Position numbers and translations under genes: made by a program
Shown here: piece by piece, positions 43,235-51,889 of the stretch
How the letters are laid out: each line of letters opens with the position of its first letter
How positions within the stretch are numbered: position 1 is the first letter of the stretch
The notes under the pieces: model-generated
Database searches by the model: none
The model's input: only the letters and a program-made list of their open reading frames with translations
What the model was told of the DNA's origin: nothing
NCBI GenBank assembly: GCA_031396205.1
Contig: JANNKH010000097.1
Coordinates: 1-64,000 of the forward strand
DNA: 64,000 nucleotides
DNA from: CAISIP01 sp031396205
GTDB taxonomy: Bacteria; Pseudomonadota; Gammaproteobacteria; Burkholderiales; Burkholderiaceae_C
Reading direction: 5' to 3'

Positions 43235-44533
43235 TCACGACCCCGCGTAGCCAAACATCATCGGCACCCACAACACCAGCGCCGGGAAAAAGATCAGCAA
43301 GACCAGCGCGAACACCAGCGCGATCAGGAATGGCGTGATCTCGCGGATGATCTCGATCAGCGGTATGCCGGTGGTTCCGTTGATGACGAACAGCAACACG
43401 CCATACGGCGGCGTGTTCAGCCCGATCATGCAGTTGACCACCACGACAACGCCGAAATGCACCAGGTCGATGCCGAGCGCCCTGGCAGTCACCACAAACA
43501 GCGGAATGATGACCAGGATGATGGTCGTCGCGTCCAGGATGCATCCCAACAGCAGCAGCAGCACGTTGACGCCAAGCATGAAGGCCATCGGCGTGATGTC
43601 CATGCCCAGCATCTGGTCGGCCAGCAGCTTGGGGATGTTTTCCGACGCAACGATGTAGTTCAGGATCAGCGCGCCGCCGATCACCAGGCCCACCGACGCA
43701 GATGACTTGACGCTGTCGAGCATGATGTTGCGCAGCGTACGGACCGACAACGACCGGTAGAAGAACGCCGCCAGTACCAAGGCATAAGCGGCCGCCACTG
43801 CGGCGGCCTCGGTTGGCGTGGTGGCGCCACCATAAATGCCGTACAGCAGGATGACGGGCATCAGCAGTGCCGGAAAGGCGCGCGCCGTCAGGCCCGGAAT
43901 CTGGCGCAGCGGCACTACTTCATCCGCCGCGAAACCACGCCTGTGCGAGATGTAGGTATTCATCATCATCAGCACGAGACCCATCAGCAGGCCCGGGACG
44001 ATGCCGCCCAGGAACAGGTAGCCGATCGAGGTGTCGGACACCAGCGCATACAGCACCATCGGGATCGACGGCGGGATGATCGGGCCGATGGTCGCCGATG
44101 CGGCGGTGATCGCTGCTGCATAGCCCCGGCTGTAGCGGTTGTCCTTGACCATCATTTCGATGACAACCTTGCCGATGCCGGCTGCGTCCGCGACGGCTGA
44201 ACCCGACATGCCGGAAAAAATCAGGCTCGAGACGATGTTGACATGCCCCAAACCCCCCTTGAACCGACCGACGACACCGACGCAAAATCGCAGCAGGCGC
44301 TCGCTGATGGCCCCGGCATTCATGATGTTGGCGGCTACGATGAACAGCGGCACGGCCAGCAGCACAAAGCTGTCGTACAGGCCGTAGCTGATCTGCTCGG
44401 CGGCGATTCCCAGGTCCTGGCCCTTGAGGGCCAGGTAGACGACGGCGCCGATGATGATGGAGTGCGCGATGGGCGTGCCGATGGCGGCCAGCCCGAACAG
44501 CACGACCAGGCACAGGGTGAAAGCAAGCGTCAT
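43235..44533 (-). CDS. dctM: TRAP transporter large permease subunit DctM
   Basis: A 432-residue polytopic membrane protein, the main channel of a TRAP-type sodium-coupled importer for carboxylates. Characteristic blocks: VPLFIVAANIMNAGAISERL, SGSAVADAAGIGKVVIEMM, TIGPIIPPSIPMVLYA and the C-terminal IGLNTPPYGVLLFVI. The ATG at 44531-44533 overlaps the dctQ stop (ATGA). The longer frame upstream lies within dctQ. Confidence 0.95.
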   Translation of the reverse strand: MTLAFTLCLVVLFGLAAIGTPIAHSIIIGAVVYLALKGQDLGIAAEQISYGLYDSFVLLAVPLFIVAANIMNAGAISERLLRFCVGVVGRFKGGLGHVNIVSSLIFSGMSGSAVADAAGIGKVVIEMMVKDNRYSRGYAAAITAASATIGPIIPPSIPMVLYALVSDTSIGYLFLGGIVPGLLMGLVLMMMNTYISHRRGFAADEVVPLRQIPGLTARAFPALLMPVILLYGIYGGATTPTEAAAVAAAYALVLAAFFYRSLSVRTLRNIMLDSVKSSASVGLVIGGALILNYIVASENIPKLLADQMLGMDITPMAFMLGVNVLLLLLGCILDATTIILVIIPLFVVTARALGIDLVHFGVVVVVNCMIGLNTPPYGVLLFVINGTTGIPLIEIIREITPFLIALVFALVLLIFFPALVLWVPMMFGYAGS

Positions 44534-45030
44534 ATCGTGGGCGCCGCGTCGAGCTGCGGTTCTTCGAGTTCGTTCCTGAGTATCTGGCGCAGGCGCACCA
44601 CGTAGATCACGATCGTGCCGACCATGAACAGCAGAAAGAAGCTGAACACATAGGCCAGCGGAATACGCAGCGTGGCGCTTTTCTTGATGGTCAGGAAACT
44701 GACCCAATCCCAGGTGGCCGGCAGCGACACCAGCATCGCGATGATGATCGCCAGCGCCGAGATGATGCCAAACACCTTGCGCAATCCCGGACTGACGATG
44801 TTGTAGAGCATGTCGAACGCGATGTGGTCCCGGTGGCGCAGGCAAAAGGCCGATCCCCAGAACACGGTCCACAACCAGGTCGTCAGGCTGAGCTCCAGCG
44901 TCCACGGCAACGGGTAATTGACGACGTAGCGCGCGGTGATCTGCACGACGAAGGCCAAAAACATGGCGGTGAGCAAGCCCACCGCCACGTCATCGGCCCT
45001 CGCCTGCCACCAGCCAGACCTGGTTTGCAT
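44530..45030 (-). CDS. dctQ: TRAP transporter small permease subunit DctQ
   Basis: A 166-residue protein with four membrane segments and the DctQ pattern (FVVQITARYVVNYPLPWTLE, then RHRDHIAFDM). It forms the small membrane subunit with DctM. It starts 27 nt after the dctP stop and overlaps dctM, so the three genes form one operon. Confidence 0.93.
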   Translation of the reverse strand: MQTRSGWWQARADDVAVGLLTAMFLAFVVQITARYVVNYPLPWTLELSLTTWLWTVFWGSAFCLRHRDHIAFDMLYNIVSPGLRKVFGIISALAIIIAMLVSLPATWDWVSFLTIKKSATLRIPLAYVFSFFLLFMVGTIVIYVVRLRQILRNELEEPQLDAAPTI

Positions 45031-45057
45031 GGCTCGGTCTCTTGTGCAACTGCTGAC

Positions 45058-46050
45058 TTACAGCGCGTTGATCTTCTCGACCAGGCCCTTGGGCCATGCC
45101 TTGGACAGGTCGGAGTCCAGATACATCTTCTGCGCACGTTTGCGGAACGCATCGACATTCGGGGTATAGACCTGCAGACCCTTGTCCTTGAAGAACTGCA
45201 CCAGTTCGTCTTCCAGCTTGAGCTGCTTTTGGCGACCCGACTCGGCGGCGTCATCCGATGCCTTTTGCAGCTTGGCCTGGTTCGCCGGCGAGAGCTTGTC
45301 GAACACCTTCTTGCTGATGGTCACGTAGTTCAGGTCGACCAGGTGGCTGGTCAGTACGATCTGCTTGGTCACCTCATAGAACTTGGCGTCCCGGTTGGTC
45401 GGCAGCGGATTGTCCTGCCCGTCGATGGCACCGGTCTGCAGGCCGGTATAGACCTCGGTGAACGCCATCGGCGTCGGGTTGGCGCCCAACGCCCGGCCCA
45501 TGAACATCCAGGTCTCCGAACCCGGCATGCGCAGCTTGATACCGGCCAGGTCTTCGGGTGTATTGATCTTCTTGTCGCTGCGCAGGTTGAGCTGGCGCCG
45601 GCCCAGATACATCACGGACAGCAGCTTGACGCTGAGCTTGTCTTCGACCATCTTCTTGAACGGCTGGAACAGATCGGATGCGAACACCTTCTTCTGGTGC
45701 TCAGCATCCCGATGCAGATAGGCCGACGCAAAGATGGAGAACTCGGGGAAGAATTCGGCCAGTTCCTGCGCCGAAGCAATCGACATTTCCAGGTTGCCAC
45801 GCGAGATCGCCTCGAGCTCTGTACCCTGCTTGAACAACGCGGCGTTGTAATGCGGCTCATAGGTTGCGAAATCAGCCACTGCCGGAGCGAACACGGTTGC
45901 CAGCGCAACCGTGCGCTGATCGGTGGCCGAAGCAGGCGTGGACATGCGCAACTTGACCTTGTCCTGGGCGAACGCGTTGCCCGCCAATGCGGACAGGGAG
46001 GCTGCTGCTGCGGCAGTCATGACGCTGCGGCGGCTGAGGGAGGATTGCAA
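45058..46050 (-). CDS. dctP: TRAP transporter substrate-binding protein DctP
   Basis: A 330-residue periplasmic binding protein. The signal sequence has a twin Arg (SLSRRSVMTAAAAA), suggesting Tat or Sec export, and cleavage near GNAFAQ. The mature protein reads KVKLRMSTPASATDQR and has the DctP pattern PGSETWMFMGRALGANPTPM and EVYTGLQTGAIDGQDNP. A TTG start at 46048-46050 is preferred because AGGAG lies nine bases upstream. It heads the TRAP operon, divergent from the tetR-led operon. The ligand is likely a carboxylate related to the divergent AroQ/AroE-type enzymes. Confidence 0.9.
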   Translation of the reverse strand: MQSSLSRRSVMTAAAAASLSALAGNAFAQDKVKLRMSTPASATDQRTVALATVFAPAVADFATYEPHYNAALFKQGTELEAISRGNLEMSIASAQELAEFFPEFSIFASAYLHRDAEHQKKVFASDLFQPFKKMVEDKLSVKLLSVMYLGRRQLNLRSDKKINTPEDLAGIKLRMPGSETWMFMGRALGANPTPMAFTEVYTGLQTGAIDGQDNPLPTNRDAKFYEVTKQIVLTSHLVDLNYVTISKKVFDKLSPANQAKLQKASDDAAESGRQKQLKLEDELVQFFKDKGLQVYTPNVDAFRKRAQKMYLDSDLSKAWPKGLVEKINAL

Positions 46051-46145
46051 GGTAAATGTCTCCTGGATTTGGACGTTGCGGGCCCGGACAGGCTTGCCGG
46101 GATCCAACATGTTAGCACGCAATCATGATTCCAACTGCTTTGTAC

Positions 46146-46221
46146 TGAACGGTTCATTATCGATGTCGGCTATGTAGAATGTCAACATTCTCAGCGCAAT
46201 TTAACTGTTAAATTGCGCTGA
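46146..46221. promoter_or_regulatory. Three stacked palindromes in the TRAP/TetR divergent promoter region
   Basis: Within 76 bp lie TGAAC-G-GTTCA (46146-46156), AGAATGT-CA-ACATTCT (46176-46191) and a 14-bp perfect inverted repeat TCAGCGCAATTTAA-CTG-TTAAATTGCGCTGA (46191-46221). The last ends 6 bp before the tetR ATG. All are perfect. The large one is the best candidate TetR operator and would block initiation of the regulator gene. The others may be sites for the same or another regulator, or lie in the TRAP promoter. Confidence 0.65.
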
Positions 46222-46227
46222 AGCATT

Positions 46228-46941
46228 ATGAACCAGTCAGTACAAAATATGCCTGCATTGAACCGCAAAGGAGGCCGGGCCCGGGTTACCTCAGTGCCGG
46301 CCCCGGCGCCTGCGGCAGAACCCCGGACCAACGACCCGGAACGTACCCGGGCCGAGATTCTGCGCGCTGCCATTCTTGAGTTCGGTGAGAAAGGCCTGGC
46401 CGGCGCACGTATCGATGCGATCGCCGCAGCGACCAAGACCAGCAAGCGCATGATCTACTACTACTTCGGCAGCAAGGACGGCCTGTACCTTGCCGTGCTG
46501 GAGCACAGCTACGCCCTGGTGCGCGATAGCGAACTGCAATTGCATCTCGACGACATGGACCCGCAGACCGCGCTGCGCTGCCTGACCACGGTGATGTTCG
46601 ACCACCACCTGGGCAACGAGCACTACATCCGGATCGTGATGTCCGAGAACATCAACCGGGGCCGCTACCTGGCACAAAGCAGCAAGATACAGGAACTCAA
46701 CCGGCCGGCCATCACACTGTTGCGCGGCATATACGAGCGGGGTGTCGCGGCAGGCGTTTTCCGCGCCGGACTGGACGCCACCGACGTCCACGCCTCGATC
46801 TCGGCGCTGTGCTTCTTCAACGTCTCCAACCGCCATACCTTTGGGCTGATCTTCCAGCAAGACAACCAGTCTCCTGCCTACCAGGCGAACCGGCGCGAAA
46901 ACATCGTGCAGATGATCCTGCGCTACGTACGCAAGCCATGA
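46228..46941 (+). CDS. TetR/AcrR family transcriptional regulator
   Basis: A 237-residue regulator. The TetR HTH spans about residues 40-85 (RTRAEILRAAILEFGEKGLA, then TSKRMIYYYFGSKDGLYLAV). About 35 residues precede it, rich in Pro and Ala. The ATG at 46228 directly follows the 14-bp operator-like repeat and has no clear ribosome-binding site, so initiation may be leaderless or occur a little downstream (an ATG at 46249 is also in frame). It is coupled to the next gene (ATGA at 46938-46941). It probably senses the TRAP substrate or a metabolite. Confidence 0.9.
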   Translation: MNQSVQNMPALNRKGGRARVTSVPAPAPAAEPRTNDPERTRAEILRAAILEFGEKGLAGARIDAIAAATKTSKRMIYYYFGSKDGLYLAVLEHSYALVRDSELQLHLDDMDPQTALRCLTTVMFDHHLGNEHYIRIVMSENINRGRYLAQSSKIQELNRPAITLLRGIYERGVAAGVFRAGLDATDVHASISALCFFNVSNRHTFGLIFQQDNQSPAYQANRRENIVQMILRYVRKP

Positions 46942-47990
46942 AACCGGTGCGCATCGCCGTCGCCGGCGCCGGCACGATTGGCCAGGCGCACATGAACGTC
47001 GCTCAGCGCAGTGCCGACTGCGTGCTCAGCGCGCTCGTTGATCCAGCCCCGGGCGCAGCGGCGATCGCAGCCAGGGCTGGCGTTCCGCTGTTCGCGAGCC
47101 TTCAGCAGTTGCTGGCCGCTGACAGACCCGATGGGGTGATCCTGGCCACGCCGAACCTGCTGCATCTGGAACACGCCCTGGTCTGCATCGAGGCCGGCGT
47201 GGCGATCCTGCTCGAAAAGCCGATTGCTGCCACTGTGGCCGAGGCAAAGCAGCTGGTGCGGGCCGCCGACAAGGCGCGGTCCCGGTTACTGATCGGACAC
47301 CACCGGGCGCACAGCCCGATCATGGCCAAGGCGCGTGAGGTCGTCGCCAGCGGCGTACTCGGCCAGCTGGTCGCGGTCATCGGCAGCGCCACCTTCTACA
47401 AGCCCGACGACTACTTTGCCGACGCACCCTGGCGCCGCGAAGCCGGTGGTGGGCCGATCCTGCTCAACATGATCCACGAGGTGCACAACCTGCGCATGCT
47501 ATGCGGCGAGATCGTCGCGGTGCAGGCCTTCACCTCGCATGCCATCCGCAAATTCCCGGTCGAGGACACGGTGTCGATCAACCTGCGCTTTGCCAATGGG
47601 GCACTGGGCAGCTTCCTGCTGTCCGACACCACGGCGAGTGCGCGCAGCTGGGAACAGACCGCGCAGGAAAACAAGGCCTACGCCAGTTATGGTGATGAAG
47701 ACTGCTATGTCATCAGTGGCACGAACGGCAGCCTGTCGGTGCCGACCATGCGCATCAAGTCCTACCCGCGGCCCCAAGACCGGTCGTGGTGCAAGCCGTT
47801 CGACGCCGGCGTCATCGGCGTGGTCCGCGATGACCCGATCACGCGCCAACTGGCGCATTTTTGTGCTGTGGTCCGCGGTGAGGCGCAGCCCCTGGTCAGT
47901 GCCCGCGACGGGCTGGCCAACCTGCGCGTCACCGAAGCCATCGCCGCTGCAGCGGCCAGCGGCGCGACCGTCGATTTTCCCCTGCTTTGA
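46938..47990 (+). CDS. Gfo/Idh/MocA family oxidoreductase
   Basis: A 350-residue NAD(P)-dependent dehydrogenase. N-terminal Rossmann motif AVAGAGTIGQAH; EKPIAATVAEA near residue 91 with the conserved Lys; GGGPILLNMIHEVHNLRML contains the catalytic His region. Family members oxidise cyclic polyols and sugar derivatives. Its place between tetR and aroQ suggests oxidation of a cyclitol-like acid such as quinate or a relative. The start overlaps the tetR stop. Confidence 0.87.
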   Translation: MKPVRIAVAGAGTIGQAHMNVAQRSADCVLSALVDPAPGAAAIAARAGVPLFASLQQLLAADRPDGVILATPNLLHLEHALVCIEAGVAILLEKPIAATVAEAKQLVRAADKARSRLLIGHHRAHSPIMAKAREVVASGVLGQLVAVIGSATFYKPDDYFADAPWRREAGGGPILLNMIHEVHNLRMLCGEIVAVQAFTSHAIRKFPVEDTVSINLRFANGALGSFLLSDTTASARSWEQTAQENKAYASYGDEDCYVISGTNGSLSVPTMRIKSYPRPQDRSWCKPFDAGVIGVVRDDPITRQLAHFCAVVRGEAQPLVSARDGLANLRVTEAIAAAAASGATVDFPLL

Positions 47991-48010
47991 AACCCATCCG
48001 AAGGACCACC

Positions 48011-48451
48011 ATGAACATCCTCGTGCTGCACGGCATCAACCTCAACATGTTTGGCAAGCGCGACCCGGCGCAGTATGGCACCGTCACTCTGGCCGAGATC
48101 GACCAGCGCCTGCTGGCGCTGGGTCGAGAACTCGGCGCCGCAGTGGAGAGCTTTCAGACCAACCATGAAGGCGCGATGTGCGAGCGCATCCACCAGGCCT
48201 TTGCCGACCAGGTCGACGCGGTGCTGATCAACGCCGGCGCCTGGACCCACTACAGCTACGGGATCCGCGATGCACTGGCCATCCTGACCTGCCCGGTCGT
48301 GGAACTGCACATGTCCAACGTCCATGCGCGCGAGCCGTTTCGCCATGTGTCGGTGTTCTGCGAGATCGTCAAGGGGCAGATCTGCGGCTTCGGCGCCGAC
48401 AGCTACCTGCTGGCACTGCGAGCCGCGGTATCGGCGGCCCAACCGGCCTGA
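48011..48451 (+). CDS. aroQ: Type II 3-dehydroquinate dehydratase
   Basis: A 146-residue enzyme with the AroQ pattern: LHGINLNMFGKRDPAQYG (active-site Tyr in QYG), FQTNHEGAMCERIHQA, INAGAWTHYSYGIRDAL, ELHMSNVHAREPFRH (catalytic His in HMSN). It interconverts 3-dehydroquinate and 3-dehydroshikimate. The usual NPGA is NAGA here. AAGGA lies five bases before the ATG. The setting (TRAP importer, dehydrogenase, AroE-like protein) suggests a catabolic rather than biosynthetic role. Confidence 0.9.
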   Translation: MNILVLHGINLNMFGKRDPAQYGTVTLAEIDQRLLALGRELGAAVESFQTNHEGAMCERIHQAFADQVDAVLINAGAWTHYSYGIRDALAILTCPVVELHMSNVHAREPFRHVSVFCEIVKGQICGFGADSYLLALRAAVSAAQPA

Positions 48452-48462
48452 GAACCAGCGAC

Positions 48463-49296
48463 ATGATCCGAGGCAGCACTGCGCTGATTGCCCACATCGG
48501 CTTTCCGACCCACACCTTCAAGTCGCCGATGATCTACAACCCCTACTTCGAGCAGGCGGGCATCGACGCGGTCGTGGTGCCGATGGCCTGCCGCCCGGAA
48601 CACTATGGCGCCTTCCTGCGCGCCGTGTTCACACTCGACAACACCCGCGGCGCGTTGATCACGATGCCGCACAAGGTCACGACTGTGGCATTGCTCGATC
48701 AGGCCTCGGCCAGCGTACGGGTCGCTGGCGCCTGCAACGCAGTGAAGCGCGACGCCCAGGGCAAGCTGGTGGGCGACATGTTCGATGGCGAAGGCTTCGT
48801 GCGCGGCATGTGGCGCAAGGGCTGCCCACCGGATGGCGCGCGGGCAATGGTCGTCGGATGTGGCGGCGTCGGCTCTGCGATCGCCGCGTCTCTGGCCGGC
48901 GCTGGTGTGGCCGCGATCAGTCTGTTCGATACCCAGCCGGCAGCGGCCGACGCACTAGCCGGCCGGCTCACGGCCCATTACCCCCGACTGATGGTGCAGA
49001 CCGGTTCGAACGACCCGGCGGACCACGGCGTAGTGGTGAATGCAACGCCGCTGGGCATGAACATCGGTGACCCGATGCCGGTGGACGTCGCGCGCATTGG
49101 CAAGGACGCCTTCGTCGGGGAGGTGGTACTCAAGGCCGAGTTGACTGCCTTCCTGCTTGCGGTGCAGTCGCGCGGTTGCCGCTTTCAGGTCGGCTCGGAC
49201 ATGCTGTTCGAGCAAATTCCGGCTTACCTCGCGTTTTTCGGGTTTCCGACCACAACGCCCGAAAATCTGCGCTCCATTGCGAAGCTGGGTTCGTAA
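48463..49296 (+). CDS. Shikimate dehydrogenase-like protein (AroE family), divergent
   Basis: A 277-residue AroE-fold protein. The catalytic Lys is Lys71 in ITMPHKVT, and the NADP domain has VVGCGGVGSAIAASLAGAG. The substrate motif SxSxSP of AroE reads THTFKSP, so the carboxylate-binding serines differ. The stretch near the catalytic Asp reads MFDGEGF rather than NTDGxGF. It may act on a modified shikimate or quinate, or on a related hydroxylated ring acid. It follows aroQ by 11 nt. A more canonical AroE is encoded nearby at 49981-50820, which supports specialisation. Confidence 0.85.
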   Translation: MIRGSTALIAHIGFPTHTFKSPMIYNPYFEQAGIDAVVVPMACRPEHYGAFLRAVFTLDNTRGALITMPHKVTTVALLDQASASVRVAGACNAVKRDAQGKLVGDMFDGEGFVRGMWRKGCPPDGARAMVVGCGGVGSAIAASLAGAGVAAISLFDTQPAAADALAGRLTAHYPRLMVQTGSNDPADHGVVVNATPLGMNIGDPMPVDVARIGKDAFVGEVVLKAELTAFLLAVQSRGCRFQVGSDMLFEQIPAYLAFFGFPTTTPENLRSIAKLGS

Positions 49297-49300
49297 AACG

Positions 49301-49942
49301 TCAGGATGTCGCCGCGCGACGCATTGGCACCGCAAACCCCCGCGCCACCGCCGGGCGCGCCATCATCGTCTGGTACCAGCGCTGCACATGCGGAAAATCG
49401 GCCAGGTCGACCTTGTGGCGTGGATGGCGCCAGGCCCAGCCCAGGATCGCGAAATCAGCAATCGACAGTTCGTCGGCAAAAAATGCGTGCTCCGCCAGGC
49501 GCCGGTCCATCACCCCATACAGACGCCGGGTCTCGGTCATGAAGCGCTCCAGGCCATAGCGGCGGTCCGCCTCGTTCTCCAGCGCAATGAAATGGTGCAC
49601 CTGCCCCGGCATGGGCCCGAAACCGCCCATCTGGAACATCAGCCATTCGAGCGTGGCAATACGCGGGAGCGGATCCTTGGGCATGAACTTGCCAGATTTC
49701 TCGGCCAGGTAGATCAGGATCGCACCGGACTCGAATACGCTGACCGGCGCTCCCGTAGGGCCCTGTGGATCCACAATCGCGGGTATCTTGTTGTTCGGGC
49801 TTATCTTCAGGAACTCCGGCTCGTTCTGCTCGCCCTCTCCAATGTCGACCACATGCACCACATAGGGCAAGGCCATCTCCTCGAGCGCGACACTGATCTT
49901 GCGGCCGTTGGGGGTGTCGAAGGCGTAAAAGGCAATGGTCAT
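49301..49942 (-). CDS. Glutathione S-transferase family protein (YfcG-like)
   Basis: A 213-residue GST with the beginning TIAFYAFDTPNGRKISVALEE; the TPNG-K pattern is typical of Nu-class, disulfide-reductase-type GSTs such as YfcG. It continues with SPNNKIPAIVDP and VFESGAILIYLAE (glutathione site), and the helical domain has GFGPMPGQVHHF. The ATG at 49940-49942 was chosen over one nine codons upstream. It is convergent with the AroE-like gene, 4 nt apart. Confidence 0.88.
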   Translation of the reverse strand: MTIAFYAFDTPNGRKISVALEEMALPYVVHVVDIGEGEQNEPEFLKISPNNKIPAIVDPQGPTGAPVSVFESGAILIYLAEKSGKFMPKDPLPRIATLEWLMFQMGGFGPMPGQVHHFIALENEADRRYGLERFMTETRRLYGVMDRRLAEHAFFADELSIADFAILGWAWRHPRHKVDLADFPHVQRWYQTMMARPAVARGFAVPMRRAATS

Positions 49943-49980
49943 GATGGGTCCTTGGAGAGGATGTTTCACGCGTCACGCAC

Positions 49981-50820
49981 TTACAGGCTGCGTTTGACCA
50001 GCGCCCGCAGCTGCTCAGTCACCGCCGGCAACGGTCCGAACCAGGCCGCGAAGGCCGGGCGCGCCTGGTGTAGCAACATGCCAAGCCCCCCCACGGTCGG
50101 ATTCCCACGCGCGCGCGCTGCGGCCAGCAGCGGCGTTAGCAGCGGCACATAAACCAGGTCGGACACCAGTGCGTTCTTGGGCAGCGCATCGAGTGACAAG
50201 TCCAGTGCCGACTGCCCGCTCATACCCTGGCTGGTGGTATTGACCAGCAGCGCTGCCCCCTCCAACGCGGCGTGGCGCTGCTCCCAGGGCACAGCCCGCA
50301 CCGGCGCGCCGAACTCCGCCGCCAGTAGCTCCGCCTTGTGCATCGACCGGTTGCACAGCCGGATCTCGCGCGCGCCCTGCTCCGCCAGTGCAACCAGCAC
50401 CGCGCGCGCCGCGCCACCCGCGCCCATGACCGCCACCGGCCCGGTATCGGCCCGCCAGCCAGGCACCTCGTGCAGCAGACTCTGGATGTAGCCAAAGCCA
50501 TCGTTGTTGAAGCCTGCCAGCGATCCGTCCGGCTGGACCACCACGGTGTTGATGGCGCCGATTCGGCGCGCGACGGGATCGACGCTGTCGACCATTGCCA
50601 TGGCCGCAACCTTGTGCGGTATCGTCAGGTTGCATCCGGCAAATCCGAGCACCGGCAAGGCGCGCAGCGCCTGCTCGAGCTTGCCGGGTTCCACCGGCAG
50701 CAGCACATAGGCGCCGTGCAGGCCGTGTTCGGCAATCCAGTGGTTGTGGATGTTCGGGGAACGCGAATGGGCAACGGGCCAGCCCATCAGGCCGGCCAAT
50801 CCAAAGCTGCGGTGGTCCAT
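49981..50820 (-). CDS. aroE: Shikimate dehydrogenase
   Basis: A 279-residue NADP-dependent enzyme that reduces 3-dehydroshikimate to shikimate. Motifs: GWPVAHSRSP (substrate serines), LTIPHK with catalytic Lys70, FNNDGFG with catalytic Asp, MGAGGAARAVL (dinucleotide loop), and GGLGMLLHQARPAF with the late Gln. The start ATG at 50818-50820 gives the normal length; upstream in-frame codons overlap the divergent transporter region. It lies 38 nt upstream of a GST gene. Confidence 0.94.
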   Translation of the reverse strand: MDHRSFGLAGLMGWPVAHSRSPNIHNHWIAEHGLHGAYVLLPVEPGKLEQALRALPVLGFAGCNLTIPHKVAAMAMVDSVDPVARRIGAINTVVVQPDGSLAGFNNDGFGYIQSLLHEVPGWRADTGPVAVMGAGGAARAVLVALAEQGAREIRLCNRSMHKAELLAAEFGAPVRAVPWEQRHAALEGAALLVNTTSQGMSGQSALDLSLDALPKNALVSDLVYVPLLTPLLAAARARGNPTVGGLGMLLHQARPAFAAWFGPLPAVTEQLRALVKRSL

Positions 50821-50931
50821 GTGCTCCAAACTTGGTAGTACGACGCTAAGCCGGCATTGTCGGCGTTTGTCGAACCGCTGATCGGCGCGCATCCGTCGCG
50901 GGCGTTGGATGCACGACAATCCGGCGCATCC

Positions 50932-51825
50932 ATGTCCCGCTACACCGTGCAATTGGTCGCCTTGTCCGCCTTGTGGGGTTCCTCGTTCATGCTGACCCGG
51001 TTCGCCGCCCCGATCCTGGGACCGAACCTGCTGGCGGCCATGCGCATGGGCATGGCCACCATCGCACTGGCCTGCCTGATGCGATGGATGCGCCTGCGCT
51101 GGCCGCTGCAGCACTGGCGCGAGCTGGGCCTGCTGGCACTGTTGGGCGTGGCCGCGCCGCATGCAATGTTCGCCTGGTCCGCCCTGTATATGCCAGCCGG
51201 ATACGCCGCGCTGCTGTATGTCACCTCGGTGTTGTTCGGTGCCCTCGCCTCGGCCTGGATGAAGGAAGAGGCGCTGTCCGGCCCCAAGCTTGCCGGCTGC
51301 GTGCTGGGCATCGTCGGCGCGGCGTTCGTGGTTCAACTGGGGCCTTTGGAGCCGACACCGCGGCTGGTCATGGCGGTACTGATTGCGGTTGTCGGTTCGG
51401 CAGTCTCCGGCATGTCGACACCCATGCTCAAACGTGCCGTGATGCGCATGGACCCGCTGGCCATCACCGCCAGTATGCATGCCATCGCGTTCCTGATGCT
51501 GCTGCCTGGCGCGGGCGTTGATTGGCCGCGCGCCCGATTCAGCGCCGGCGCGTTGGGCGCCGTGTTCGTGATGGGCACGTTCACGTCGGGCCTGGCCTGG
51601 TGGATGTATGCCCGCATCATGCGCCACGTGCCGCCGCTGGCGGCGCTGAGCTCGACCTTCATGATCACCGCGTTCGGCGTCCTGTGGGCGGTACTGTTTC
51701 TCGGCGAGTCGCTCGACAGCGGCATGATCCTGGGTGGCGGGCTGCTGGTCTTGTCCTGCATGCTGGTGATGGGATTCGATCCTCGATCGCGGATCAGCGC
51801 GATTTTGTCCCGTACGCGCTGGTGA
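50932..51825 (+). CDS. EamA/DMT superfamily transporter (copy 1)
   Basis: A 297-residue protein with ten membrane segments in two EamA repeats. It begins LVALSALWGSSFMLTRFAAP, a standard DMT opening. Such proteins usually export amino acids or metabolites. A similar gene follows after 64 bp, with matching blocks (GFVVQLGPLEPTP-like regions and SSTFM near the end), so the two arose by tandem duplication. It is divergent from aroE. Confidence 0.88.
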   Translation: MSRYTVQLVALSALWGSSFMLTRFAAPILGPNLLAAMRMGMATIALACLMRWMRLRWPLQHWRELGLLALLGVAAPHAMFAWSALYMPAGYAALLYVTSVLFGALASAWMKEEALSGPKLAGCVLGIVGAAFVVQLGPLEPTPRLVMAVLIAVVGSAVSGMSTPMLKRAVMRMDPLAITASMHAIAFLMLLPGAGVDWPRARFSAGALGAVFVMGTFTSGLAWWMYARIMRHVPPLAALSSTFMITAFGVLWAVLFLGESLDSGMILGGGLLVLSCMLVMGFDPRSRISAILSRTRW

Positions 51826-51889
51826 CCGGGCACATCCGGCGGGGAGCCTGGATGCCTTCGAATCCGCGATACCGGACAATCAGCGATTC

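Noticed and set aside
44824..46128. A 434-codon plus-strand frame opposite dctP and dctQ
   Set aside because: The minus strand encodes canonical TRAP proteins; the frame has no recognisable domain.
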